Shown here one piece after another: positions 45,696 through 58,400 of a DNA stretch of 64,000 nt. The notes beneath the pieces are model-generated. The model was not told where the DNA came from and did not search any database. It saw nothing but the letters and a program-made list of their open reading frames with translations. The stretch's first letter is position 1; every line of letters starts with the position of its first letter. The position numbers and the translations under genes were made by a program. The stretch comes from Ornithodoros turicata (Eukaryota > Arthropoda > Arachnida > Ixodida > Argasidae). Location: NCBI RefSeq assembly GCF_037126465.1, contig NC_088202.1, forward strand, positions 85,602,160-85,666,159, read 5' to 3'.

Positions 45696-45752
45696 ACAAT
45701 ATTGATATTATATTGATATATTTATTGATATATATTGATATTGATATATGTT
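45696..45752. repeat. TTGATATA microsatellite-like tract
   Basis: Irregular TATTGATA repeats next to the 5' truncation of the LINE. Confidence 0.8.
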
Positions 45753-47123
45753 GCAAATTGTTTATGTATGTTCCAGCTTCTTAAATACTGAGTCGATTTC
45801 ATAGCCGCATCTCTGCTTTGTACTGATTCCAAGTTAATCACTGTGTACTATGATCTTCCAACATTCCTTGCAATATGTTATCGATTGAATGCTGCGGTGC
45901 CACATCACCTTAGGTATCAACATTAGAACACCACAGCTTAACCTAGCACCTGAAAAGAATAAAAGCTTGGGATCATCTGCCATCATGGTCTGCACTTTAT
46001 TCGTGGTAAGTAGAACCCGGATGTTTAAGCATTTATAGCTTCAAATTGCCGTAATTTACCAGGGTTAATGATTTTATTTCATACTGGGACAATTTTCATC
46101 ACTGATAATGGACATTTGGCAAGAATGATAGGCATGTTTTGATCCTTCCACATGGCGGGGTGTCGGTCATTGGAGATTTGTGAGTACACAGCACACATGA
46201 AAAATGTCGTCCGTAGATGGTTGGAGTGCCACGCGTATTCGAGTACTCAGCATGTTACATATCCTGATGCCCGGTATTGCACTTTCCACGTGGATTCGGA
46301 CCTGAGCCCTGAGCAATGTAGTAGTTTCTGTTTCTATCTCGTCGGCTATCCAGCATTGCTTTCTGTCCATTTCGCTCGGTCTCGGATTAAATGCATACGT
46401 GGAACAGCGTTGCAGGCCCTCATTCGTTATTAGTACACCCGAACACGCAGGAATATATTCCTTTGGTTGTTTAGCACGAACTTCAGCTGATGTTCTCTAT
46501 CCCGCCGACATGGAGTCAAACGAAGGCGAAGTGCCGCACTTGCAGGTGGGTTACGCCCGCTAGTGCCGAGCCGTGGCGCTAGTGGTACTCTGAAAGCTGG
46601 AGTGCGTCGTCCTCACCGAAAAAAAAAAAACAACAACAAACAAAAAACTGGGGGTCACCTCAGTGCTCCTTTAACCTTTAAAAGTGATAAAAATCCCCGA
46701 ACAGCCCAATTTTTAACCATTTTCCTTTAACCTTCTTGCTTCATAATCGCGTCTTCTGACACCGAAATCTGTTTCGTGTATAGCAAACATAACGGCGGAG
46801 AATGACTCACCACATCATCATTCCCATTTTTGTGTGTATAGCAAATAAATATTTTGTTGTTGCTGTATGTGGTTTAGTATGTCTCGCGTTAGTGCATACT
46901 GCACACCTGCTGGCGACACTGCGTGATCTTTTTTCTCGTCGAGTTCCCCATTTCACGCCTTGCACTTCACCCATGCGGATTTGCACGCGTGTTTTCGCCG
47001 GTGCGTTTCACGGGCTTGCGGTTTCCTGCCCTGAAACACGCCTCATGCGGTTCCAGCTTCACCTCGTTCACTTTGTTGCGTCTCGTTCGTTCGTTTCATG
47101 TTCGTTCGTTGAAAGAACCCACA
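45753..47123. other. Intergenic, nothing recognised
   Basis: Short ORFs, an A-run at 46620, no domain. Confidence 0.35.
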
Positions 47124-47475
47124 CCTCCTAGATAAGCAGAAGGCCTGCTCCCTACATCACACACGGAGGCCTGCGTGAGCTTTGCGAGCTGCTTCGAGCT
47201 TTTCTCTTGTTCGTTCTTTCACTGACGACATAGCAGCATCAACAGTAGTAACAGCAGGCCTCCCTGTGTGACGTAGTGCGCAGGCCTCCTCCCAACGCCT
47301 CCTAGATAGCAGAATGCCTGCGCCCACGTGACACAGCGTCACATAGGAAGTGCTGTGTATGCTGCTATGACGTCAGTGAAAGAGCGAACAAGAGAAAAGC
47401 TCTTAGCAGCTCGCAAGGCTCACGCAGGCCTCCGTGTGTGACGTAGAACGCAGGCCTTCTGTTATCTAGTAGGAG
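47124..47475. mobile_element. Foldback element with ~115-bp inverted arms
   Basis: Left arm 47124-47238, right arm 47360-47475; shared blocks include AGGCCTGCGTGAGC, CGAACAAGAGAAAAGC (inverse) and CAGAAGGCCTGC. The loop contains a further partial copy of the GTGTGACGTAG block. Confidence 0.85.
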
Positions 47476-47726
47476 TTGCTTCTGCTATCTTGGATGTGTT
47501 GAATAGACCCCCCACGCGGCAGGTCACATCAAGATATCACGAGATTGGGAAAGAGTGGATCGTTGGAAAAACAAGCGCACGTGGTTGTTGTCGTCGTGTA
47601 ACTTTGTGGTTTTCGCGTTTTTTTTTTTTTTTTTGGGGGGGGGGGGGTGAGATGAGGTCAGAGTTGGAGTTGGAGTTGGAATTAGAAAAGAAAAATAGGA
47701 GAAATATGAGGTCAGGGTAGTATCTA

Positions 47727-47897
47727 CCGATCACATGAGTTGTTTCCGATGGTGGATGCCATTGCGCGAAGCAGATACGAAGGAAAACTTCATGTGCAAG
47801 GTCAGGGTAGTATTGATGAAGTTTTCCCTCATGAAGTTTTCCTTCGTATCTCCTTCGCGCAATGGCATCCACCACCCGAAACAACTCATGTGATCGG
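47727..47897. mobile_element. Foldback element with 68-bp arms
   Basis: CCGATCACATGAGTTGTTTC at 47727 is mirrored at 47897, arms 47727-47794 and 47830-47897, nearly perfect. The 35-bp loop holds another GATGAAGTTTTCC and repeats the GGTCAGGGTAGTAT found just outside the left arm (47710-47723). Confidence 0.88.
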
Positions 47898-48905
47898 CGG
47901 CTGCCAACGCACGTGGTTTTATTTTGCCAACGACGGGACGCGACATCTGGCGTTGTGAGGTAGACTGTTTGCAAACAGCGGGTGGTCTATGAGCTCGAAT
48001 GAAGCAGACAAGACACATGTCACTCGTGCCCCACCAAGAGGTTTAATCAGTAGTTTACATGGTACAGAATGAAGCGACTGCTAAAACACGCTCTATCAGG
48101 ACCTGCCAAGCTTTGGAGAAAAAAAAAAGAGGAAAAAGGTAAAGAAAGAGACAGGAAAGAAATGCACGCAGAAGATGCCTGATATGGTGGCGGTGTTCCG
48201 TCTGCGCATTTCCATTTACACGGTGTGAAAGGTAGTCGTTGCCATAGTTTGGCTTTGTCGTGGAGCTCGTAAAACAAGGGCTTCAGAAGAGCATTTTTGA
48301 CGGCAGAATTGGGCTTATTACTGGGACGAGCTGATGTGTCAATGAGATCGCGTTCCTTGCATGAGACAAGAAAGAAATAAAAGTCAAGGTTATCTTCACC
48401 GAATCTGTCCCTTTCTTTCTCATGTTTTTAATAGTCTTTAAGTTGTCCAATGTTCGATCATAACTTGTTAATTCACAACCATGTACATTACGCTTTGGGA
48501 GTATACGACATCAAGCACAGAACATTTCTACATGATTTACACGTATTACCGAAGAAATGTTACGCATTATATTGTATGTCGTATACGTCGTGGTTGTGTT
48601 ACAGGTGTTTTTCATTTGCTCGGCATGAGATTCACACATATCTTCTTCTTTTTTTTTTATTGCGTGATGACATACGGGGCCGTTTGACGAATAACCTGCA
48701 ATCTCATAAGCTTCGTAGAGCCACTCTGCCACTATTACTCTCTGCCACTAGTACTCTGTCACTATTTCTCATTCTTTTTTTTTTTGTTAATTTTGAAATG
48801 AATCGCGTTTGTAACCCATGTAACATTACCGTATGTCCGTTAAGAACTCGTACTGGCTTGTACACGCATATGGGAACTCGTTCGGCATCTGCTGTAGAAC
48901 ATTAA
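47898..48905. other. Downstream of sNPF, nothing recognised
   Basis: T-rich sequence; a 151-codon plus-strand ORF at 48450-48905 has no recognisable features. Confidence 0.35.
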
Positions 48906-48911
48906 TTTATT
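48906..48911 (-). promoter_or_regulatory. Candidate polyadenylation signal of sNPF
   Basis: Minus-strand AATAAA about 400 bp after the sNPF stop codon, the first canonical signal noticed there. Confidence 0.4.
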
Positions 48912-49314
48912 GTTCTGATTGGGGAGAGTGAAATAACGAGTTGACTCATCAGCCGCATTAGTCCTAAAGAAGGCTTCGCACTTTTTGTGAGAATGGCGTA
49001 GAAACCTGGCTTGGTAGTGAAGAACTATATATTTGGTGACTAAACTGCGTTTGCTGTACATGACATATCTTCACGAAAAAGAAAACATTGCACAAAATGA
49101 CACGACGCAAGTTGTTTCCGCGCGTCATGTGTGGCCTTGCAAAAGCTCTACGGGGAAGCCGCATCCTGAAAGCGTGAATGAACGCAGCTGGATGTGACGG
49201 AATCGGACTTGTGCTACAAGGAATGTCCGTCAATGAGTTATGGTGGTCTAGTTGACTCAGTCTGCCAATGGTACCAAGGCGTGGGGAATGGGTATGTGGA
49301 TCAGCGCCGGAGTG

Positions 49315-49460
49315 CTAGTAGACATCGGTAAGCGCTGGATCTGCTCTGCGTCCGAAGCGCAGTCGGAGTGAGGGCGATCGGCCGCCTTTCCGCTCCATGG
49401 TATGGGCGAAGCGGGATGCCTGTTCGTTGTTCAGCAGCAGCTCGTACAAGTCCCGCATGT
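49315..49460 (-). CDS. sNPF: sNPF exon with the mature peptide
   Basis: Acceptor AG at 49462-49461, entry in phase 1 (G from exon 1 plus AC gives Asp), stop TAG at 49317-49315. Contains K-GGRSPSLRLRF-GRR. Only 48 codons long, so easily missed. Confidence 0.95.
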
Positions 49461-52400
49461 CTGCAAGAAAAAACAAGAGAGTGTTGCATTAATTATTGCG
49501 GGACACATACATATAACTATCGTTCACATACAATGCTGTGGCGCAAGAAATATCGATATGCACATAGACTACCCCCTGGCTAACTCTGTTGCGCTGAGCA
49601 GTGGTCGCACATATAACTCCGTAAGATGGAAACGCCGCCACGATCACTGTTCACATCTAAGAAGGATCCCCTTTCGCGGTCCAAAGCGACTATTACCAGA
49701 CTAGTGTTGAGAATCCCAGTACATTATTTCAATCCCGGGATTCCAGGACGGTATCGAGGGATTGTGATAAAACCGAGACAGCGCGCATACACAACATCTG
49801 TGCAGTAACTCTGAAGTTTCTTGTACGCGTTTTTTGTTTTGTGTGTGTGTCCCCTCAGCGCTCTGTCTCTGCGTATCAATCAAAACATTCTTCATAACTT
49901 ACTGCTTTCCATTGTGATTTAGTATGCGGTCTGACGAGGCCTTTTTTACGTTCTCCCCAAACAAGAAGCTCAGTACAGTTTTATGCGCAGTCGTCACGCG
50001 TAGCTCCAGGCGATTTATTTAATCCTGGACGAAACCAAGCTTAGACATACAAAACTGAATAACCGAAGCAGGAAACCTTGATGATCAACAGGAAATGCAT
50101 GCCTTTGGCTGCTTAACGTTGTAGAAAAAGTTGCTTGTCGCAACTCCAGACGGTATATTTGCCAAGTGAGTGCTCCACGTTACCTTGAAGGAGACGTGTG
50201 TACTTATCTTTCCTAGAGGCCATAACAGTTTTCAGGTTTTTGCTACATTTCCTGCACATAGCATCCAATCCATACTCGACACGCACCATGGATACAAACC
50301 CGTACGCTGGTTGGGTCGCCTGATTTCTGCGGGAAGCCGTTATTCGTCGTTTGTGTTGCTCATCATAGAAGTTAAACCGACACCTGTGATCAACAGTCTT
50401 TCTTTTTCGTTTTGTTTTTCTGTTGTTCACGAGCACGGCGCCACACACGCCGTTCGACGCTTGACGATACCCCTCTGGGATACTACTGTGACGGTTGCTG
50501 CGGCGTGTGATTCACAGGCGTCCCCTCAATCAAAGTCCCCTCTCTGCACTGTCCTGTCGGCTTTACAGCACTTGCTCGGCCTGCCGGCTGCACAGTGGGT
50601 TTTTCTGACTGACAGCAAGGCTTCTGGATCTACTGCTCTCATTTCGCCCCAGCACAATATGCACTCTCCACGCCCTCATACTTCAAGCTCTCACCCAACT
50701 CGCGGCCACTGGCCATTCTGTGACGCTTCAGTGGATCCTGGGGCACGTAGGGCTCCTTGGTAACATGCGCGCTGACACAATTGCGAGACTCGCAACATCT
50801 ACCAGAGCTCTCCCTGCTACCCTCTAGCCCTAACGACCCCTGCCTGTTTCCTGCACATTCGCCGTTGGCGCTGTGTCCGTATCCGGCAGTTCCGAGCGAA
50901 CTCCACCTCATATGATCACTTCTTACGTCTCATTGACCCCCTGCATGGCTTTACTGTTACCTGCCGTTGCAATAGAGCTCAAGAGTCACTCCTCCATCGT
51001 CTTCGAATGAATGTTGCACGCGCACCCTCACTCCAACACGTATAAAATGCGCCAGACGAACTCCCCCAATTGCACAACTTGTTGCGTGGAAGCCGACATT
51101 AAGCCTTATCTATTATCCTGCAACCGGTATCTCTCTCAACGACTCGTCTCCAACGCCATTTGCGACAACTTGGTCACCCCAACGCTTCTTCGGCCATTCT
51201 GCTTGGCCCAGTCCTGCACAACGGCGGTTAAGACTACCCTCCTGAACTTTCTTCATGCCCCCGGCCTCTCGACCAGCCTCTAAGGCCCCTTTGTGTGTGT
51301 GTGTGTGTGTGTCGTTTTTTGATCGGCCTACGCTTGACTAACCTTTCCTCCCTTTCTGTTTTCAATAAACGTATCCCCCGCCCCTCACTGCACCGCGCAA
51401 GGAAGGAGATAATGCGTCCTCTACTAGGGTGCTTCGGAGAGGGCTATATAAGGACAAAGGACTGTATGCAGTGGCGTAGCCAGACCTCCAAGATAGGGGG
51501 GGCTCGATACGAAAACTCGCCCCCCCACCCCGCTGATCCTGGGTGCGACAACACACACTACTCGTGCACGCCGCAAAATGCAAAAAAAAAAAAAAAAAAA
51601 AACAGAACGAAAATAATTTATTTGGACGCGCACAATACGATTACATGTATAGGCTGTCATGTCCAATGAGGTGGTGCCACGAGACTGGAAGGATTTTGAA
51701 AAGATCATACTTTGAAAACCATTCAAGAGCGCTGCTTAGACGCCATGAACTGTAAGAACTTTCGCGACCGTCGCACTGTCACCCCCCTCCCCCCCACCCC
51801 CGTATATTATTTTCTCCTCGGATTTGCACGGTTTCCGTGGGTCGGTCCGTGGCAGGTAGCCTAGCCCCCCCGTGGCTACGCCACTGACTGTATGTCATCC
51901 AAACCTGTGCTAGAAATTAAAGGACCCGTAATTATTCCACTTATGCGTCACGATTCATCACGATGCGTCATCAGTACCCTGCAGTATTCCACTGGAGTCC
52001 CCACTCGTGTTCCACTCGAGTCGTGAAATCCCATCCCAACACTATAGACCAGACTGCAGAAACTATACTTTTAAGAGGTAATTGAAGTGCAGTTACAATC
52101 ACAAAATCGTAGTTTATTTACGGTTGCTCTTATAAGTAATTGAGTTATACCGGGTTACGTTTATTTCAATACATAATCTTGATGCATAACTTCATAATTC
52201 TTCCCTGAGGAACGCAGTACAAATATGGAAACATTTACTGAAAGGACAAATGAAACGACTATAAGTCTACGCTTAGCAAAAACACTGCCTCAATTGACGC
52301 TGCGCAAAAGCGTCGCAGAAATTTGGTGAATGTCACCTCTTGTCTTTCGTGAATAAATAACAATCGTGGACATCGTCAAAATGATCCCGGATTTGTTTTT

Positions 52401-55400
52401 AGTGCCTTGAGACTTCGCTTTTGGTGACAAGCTCGGTGATAATGTTCTCATTTATTCTTTCAAAGCGTTTCAAAGCGTCGAGGTTAGTGTAGTTTCCCTT
52501 TCTTGTATTAATAACGCGTCCTGGAGTAGCCAGTCCCGAGTGACTCGAGACTACCATCTCCATTTTTTTCTTTTAAAATCAATCAATCCCGGATTTAAAA
52601 TGAAGTTGAATTCCAAAGTAGTGCAAAGCAATTCAAAGAGTAACTCCAAGGGGGTTACAAATTTACTTTTGTGACCAACCTCTCTGTATAATCTCTTGCC
52701 GCTTTTTGTTTAGTTTTTTCGTATTCCCATCCTTCTATACTGAGTCGTGCTCTCAAAGACATTTATTGAATGTTCTGCTAATTTGCAATTCACGCAATGT
52801 TGTTCTAGTTGGAATAAATCGCGACCAGTTCGAAGGCCGCATTACGCATACCTTTCCCTGCAAGACTGCCAGCATATGTTCGTTTGATAATGTAGCATTT
52901 ACCCTCATGGGGTTTACCTGACTATAGACGCCGTAGCCCGCGGGCGAAGCACCTATATGGATTATGTGCGTGTTTGCAGTAGACCCGCCGTAAGAGACGA
53001 TCAAAGTAGTAAGCATGGGCTCAGGAGTATTGACCACTGGACAGTTGTCACCTCCTTTTAAGTGCTCTCTGCGTGTTTGCTTTGCTTTCATAACAGAATA
53101 CCTTCCTGCTTGCTTCCCTAACGGAACATGGACGTCTGAGTGCTGCTGGTAAACCGCGCGCTGCCTGAAGTTATTCATTGCTCTTTCTGCGCGTTTGGTG
53201 TCGACATGTTTCGGCCTTAATGAGCGAAGGACTAACTCGTGTACCGATGGTGTTGTTCGTAGGCAGTACTTCGATAAAAGTATGTTCTTACAAGTCGGAC
53301 GTCTAAACAATTAGTTACTCTACCGCACGGTTTATGTTTCACTGTCACATTTGTTTGTTCACGAAAGTTCTGAAGGAGACAATAGGGAAAGTAGTGAAAG
53401 CTCGTAACGTCTATAAGCTGCTGACCGTACAGGAGAGGGCTGAATGGGGCACTGATAAGGCAGCGATCACGAGGTATCACTAGCATATCGTGTGATCTTT
53501 CGTTTAGCTTTACGTTCAGTATGCAGCGCGGTATCGAGATGGAACAATAGTGAGTTTTAGTATAACGTGTACGCTGTCGCCTTTGCGTACGTAAAGGATA
53601 GCGTGACGGTTCAGCGCAATGCGCAAAGCTCTCTGTATGTTCTGCGCGTGCGCAGAACCACCAACGCTATCCTTTACATACGCAAAGGCGATAGCGTACG
53701 GTATACTAAAACTCACTAATGTGCATGCTACAACGCTACTGTGTCGCCCTACTATAGAGGCATACAAACCTTACGGGTAACATCACGGCACCATTATTAC
53801 AACGCTATTCCTACGATAAGTAGTTTGTGCAATGTTCGTGACGAGGCGCGCACTAAAAGGTCAGCTAGAAGAAATTAAACGAAGGAAGCATTACAGGTCC
53901 GGCCTTACCAACGCCGATTAACACTTGAAGCGAGATCAACAGCCACTTAACTCGAATTTAACGCTTAACTATATATGCTTCACTAAAGGGTTCGCCACTT
54001 AGCCGGCGTGCGCTGGGGCTGCACTGAGCGGGATCTTCTTGTGCTCCACAAAACTCTGGTTCGCGGCTCCCTGCTATACAGCTTGCCCGTATTGCACGGT
54101 ATATCAGCCACGTCTGACCACAAGCTTCGGTGTACACTGGCACGCAGCCTGCGGACGTGCCTTGGTGTCCCGCGCAGCGCTGAGACACGGATGGTGATCG
54201 CCGACGCCGGAGAAATACCCATCGATGTCCTCCGCCGAAGAGAAACATCCGACACTACCTACGGTTGCTCGCTCACCACCGGCGTCATCCTCTGGTTCAA
54301 AAGCTACGTTGGCGGAAGAACAGTAAACTCTCGCTATGTGTTACAGCAACATCTGGAAACATCCCTGGCTTCACTGTTGCCCCGACCGCCCCTTCAGTGG
54401 CACCATGGACACTGCCGAGCCCATCCCTCTCGACACACATCCCTGGCCTCCTGGGGCCTAAGAGCCAGATCCCCGTTTCGGTTCTCAAGCAGTCTACTTT
54501 GGAAATGATGGATACAAACTACAGAGGCCGCACGGCTGTGTTCACAGATGGTTCGTCTACGTCGGATGGCTCCTCCGCTGCCTTTGTCATACCGGAGGAG
54601 TCACTATCATGTGGGTTCCGCCTGTCACATCGCACTTCGTCGACCTCTGCGGAGCTGTATGCCATCTTGTTATCTCTAAAGTCTGTCTCAAAGTACCCTC
54701 CCCGTTCCTGGGTGATATACACCGACTCAAAATCAGCCCTGCAATGTGTAGGAACCATGGGCATCCGCGGCTCGTTGGCCCCGGTGGTTGTTAGCATCCT
54801 GACGGCGCTCAAGGTTCTCGGCGAACAGGGACACCGGGTGACCCTACAGTGGGTCCCCGGCCACACCGGCATTCAGGGCAACGAAGAGGCAGATTTGGCG
54901 GCTGCTGCGGCCCACAGTATCTCCAGAGCCCTGCCCATTATCCTCTCCAACGGGGATAGGCGCTCCTACTTGTCTGCGTTGGTGTCACCCTTGGCCCGCC
55001 AGCAATGGCTGCATGACATCACTCAGTGGTCGCTCCTCCATGCAGTGGACCCGTCATTATCATTTAGGATGCCAGGTGGCTTCCCTCGCAGCTTTACGGC
55101 ACTTCTGCGGCGTCTACGACTCAACGTCGCCTTCACCCCTGCGTTCCGTGCTAAGCTGGGTTACAGTAACACGGCGCTGTGCCTAGCTTGCCACACCCCA
55201 GCTACGATCCCCCATATCATCGAGGACTGTGAGCGGTACACGTGTGAACGCCGGGTACTTCGACGCCAACTTGAACTCCTCGACCATAGACCATTCAGCT
55301 TGTCCAAAGTACTTGGCACATGGAGCTCCCCTGAACATCAGTGCCGGGCTCTTCGCTCCCTTTTTGTTTTCATGCAGGCCACTGGACTCCTTGAAGAGCT

Positions 55401-58400
55401 CTAAACAGAACTCCGACCTGTCGTTGCTTCATTCTCACCATAATTCATCCTCTCATATTAACCACTGTGAAATGGGGTAGTGTCCTGTAGCTACCACGGG
55501 GAAACATCCCATGTCATCATCACTTCTTCATTCATTTATTGTTGTTGTTGTTGTTGTCACTAAAGGGAGTTATTCTCACTGAAACGTTCATCATGTCACC
55601 AGCAAAAAAAAAAAAAAAAAAGGTTTGAGTGTAACCTATACATATGCTATTGTCGGGCAATTCTTTCAATTATTTAACCTTTCTGACGCTGAAAGTCGAG
55701 GCGAAGAGATATCCTCACCACACTGTCGCTCATTCAGAGGACCAGAGGACTCCGACTGGACGAACTCTTGCCACGTTTGTCAAGAAATCGTGCCTTTCTG
55801 TTGCTCACTTACTGGATGGGCCACCACCGTCATTCTGGATGTGCTGGTCATCCGTAAAGGGTGAAGCAGGTATGAAGTCGGTCACGCACGCTGCAGGATA
55901 GAGCTCTTCTGTGTCGCCGTTTGATTCGCCCCTTTTTACTCAAGAACAGCTTTCCCTTCGTAGGGTAAACACGTTTTGAGATCGCGTGAAGGACTAAATA
56001 CAAAATCAGCCAGGTAGACTGTTGGCCGTTGCCGAACACAGTGGTATAGGTTTCATAGATCAGTTCGCGAATGCGACCGTCCCTTTAAATCTACTTTTTA
56101 CACACTGATCACGCGTACCGTCTGTTTCTAACAGCAGATCACACTAGCCAAAGAAGGCAAATTCTTTTTTTTTTTTTAATGTAGCGAAACACTGGAATAA
56201 CTGACTTTTGAGTAAACACCATTTGTTATTGCTCCTTGTTACACTCAAGCGCTTACAAACAGACGCTGTTTGTAAACGTAACAACCTATCGTGTTGCATC
56301 ACACGGTATTAGAAACAACCCGTGTGCCGCTCAGCCAAAATGCTTTCGGATTATTGGGCGCAATCAACTGGGATTGATACATGGTTTACTTCTACCAGAT
56401 ATTGATTGCTAATGCGATTCAGAGGCGGCGGTTGTGTCTGCTGACTTCGAGCTAAAGATGCCACGATGCAACTACTGCATGAAAACCACTGTTCGTGTGC
56501 TGTTCTTAATTGTTCTATGAACAACTTGTCAGGGAAGGGAAGGGTATTCCATCAAGTATAGTATAGATGCACTATGTGCCATCACGCACATACTGCATCA
56601 TCGCCATTCCAAACGCCCAAGGACGCCCCCTGTTCCTCACACGACGAACGCGCCAAAACAAGTGTTACTCCACGAAAGGGGAGCAGGTGACAGAATTAAA
56701 GAATATTATGCGAAACATTTCGGTGCGTAAAGGGTACTCGCGGGACGAAGCACGACGGGTGTTAACATAATGACTAATAACTTCATTTTGCCAATAATGC
56801 GACTTTATTGACGTGTAACTGTTATTATGAATGCTGCGTTTCCACATATTGTGGATGTCTCCACATAGTGTGTGTTTCCATGCATTGTGTGCTACACTAC
56901 ATTGCATTAACTGGTGTGTCTCATTTTTATTTGAATTTTGAGTTATAAATTCTTTTGAATGACTGTATGGACAGTGTGGGCTCCGGAACATCGTCAGGCG
57001 CGCAGCCTTTAGTCCCGGAGCCCATCCGCGGTTGTATTCTGGAAAAATAAATTGAATTGAATTGAACTGAATATCTTGGAGGAAGCTGCAGGCAAAAAGC
57101 TACAAAGCCGTAGCTTGACGAAGGCTGACCCCCGTTATCATTGACGTGCAGCAGAAACTGAACATAATATTTCTCTTAATATATTAACTCATGAGGCCGG
57201 CTGCGGTCATTTGGAAAATCTGGAACAGACCCTTCTACAACGCCTGCACTATCAACCTTCCAAGACCATCTAGAGTAAATTACTTATGTACTTACTTAGA
57301 GTAAATTACCCTCGCTATGAGTAAATTACTTGGTCCATGGCCAAATCCAGCTCACCAACGCTCCGCCCTAAAAGCATCACTAACTTTTCTGGACAATGTG
57401 TAGGACTTTTGTCCTCACTGTCAGGTTCATGTTTTCGCCATATTACCGCTAGCAATGGGAAACACTATCCCCTGTGGCGATGCAACATCCCAGGCGTCAT
57501 CATCGTCATCAAAATAATAGAGGACTTCAGAAAATCCCCGAGAGTTTAGCACCGCTTTGAACTATGGGAACTTGCTTATCAGTAAGGAGGAGAAAGGTAA
57601 GCGAGAACAAAACGGGGGTGAATGACTGTTCTCCCTTCCTCGTGACAGTAATCTCCCAGGATGCAACGCGTGTGCAAGGAACACTGGGATTTCCTGAAAT
57701 CGTCTATTCGTGGGACTGAGAACGCAAAATGTAAAAACGTATTTGCTGGACGTGTTTTTGCATAGTTTAGGAACTTGTAGGTCCGGACCTCTGAATTCTG
57801 GAGTCCACTGATACCCGAAAGGAACGAAGACAACATGGCTTGACAACAACTGGACGAATAGGCCCCTAAACGGACATTGGAGACCATATTGATTCGGTTT
57901 CAGTGTGTAGGAGCTCGCCCCAATCTAGTTCGTCCGGAATTAAATTACTGAAGCAGACATGGTCCCGGAATGGGTGCATTTTCTTTCGGCGTACCTGCGC
58001 TTTGAACAAACGCGTTTAAATATTTAGAGCCGCTACCCGAGCACGAGTGCGAAGCATTGGCTCGATTTCCATGCAAGTGACCTCACTCGATGATGCACGT
58101 GGGTTGCGTATAAGTACTCCGTTGCACCTGGTGATTGCGAAACTGAATTCGAAAGTTTCGAAGAGAATGTTATTTGTGTCGCATTTGAAGTGCTTACGCC
58201 TGACAACGTGGGTCTTGACTTCGCTGTTATATCCAGCGAAGAAGAAAAGGAAAACTTTCCCAAAAAATGTTGGTACCCGTACTGGAATCATTGTTATAGA
58301 ATACACCGATAGCCGTATAATCACGCGCGGTTCCTCAGAATACTCCCGCGTAAGATGCACAAAATGTCATAGCATTCTCTATTTTTGTGCTCTTCTATCT

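Noticed and set aside
46975..47065. Similarity to 63230-63300 as a shared repeat
   Set aside because: Only about 15 identical bases (ATGCGGTTCCAGCTT) align convincingly.
48450..48905. 151-codon plus-strand ORF as a gene
   Set aside because: Composition is T-rich and random, with no domain, Kozak context or splice support.
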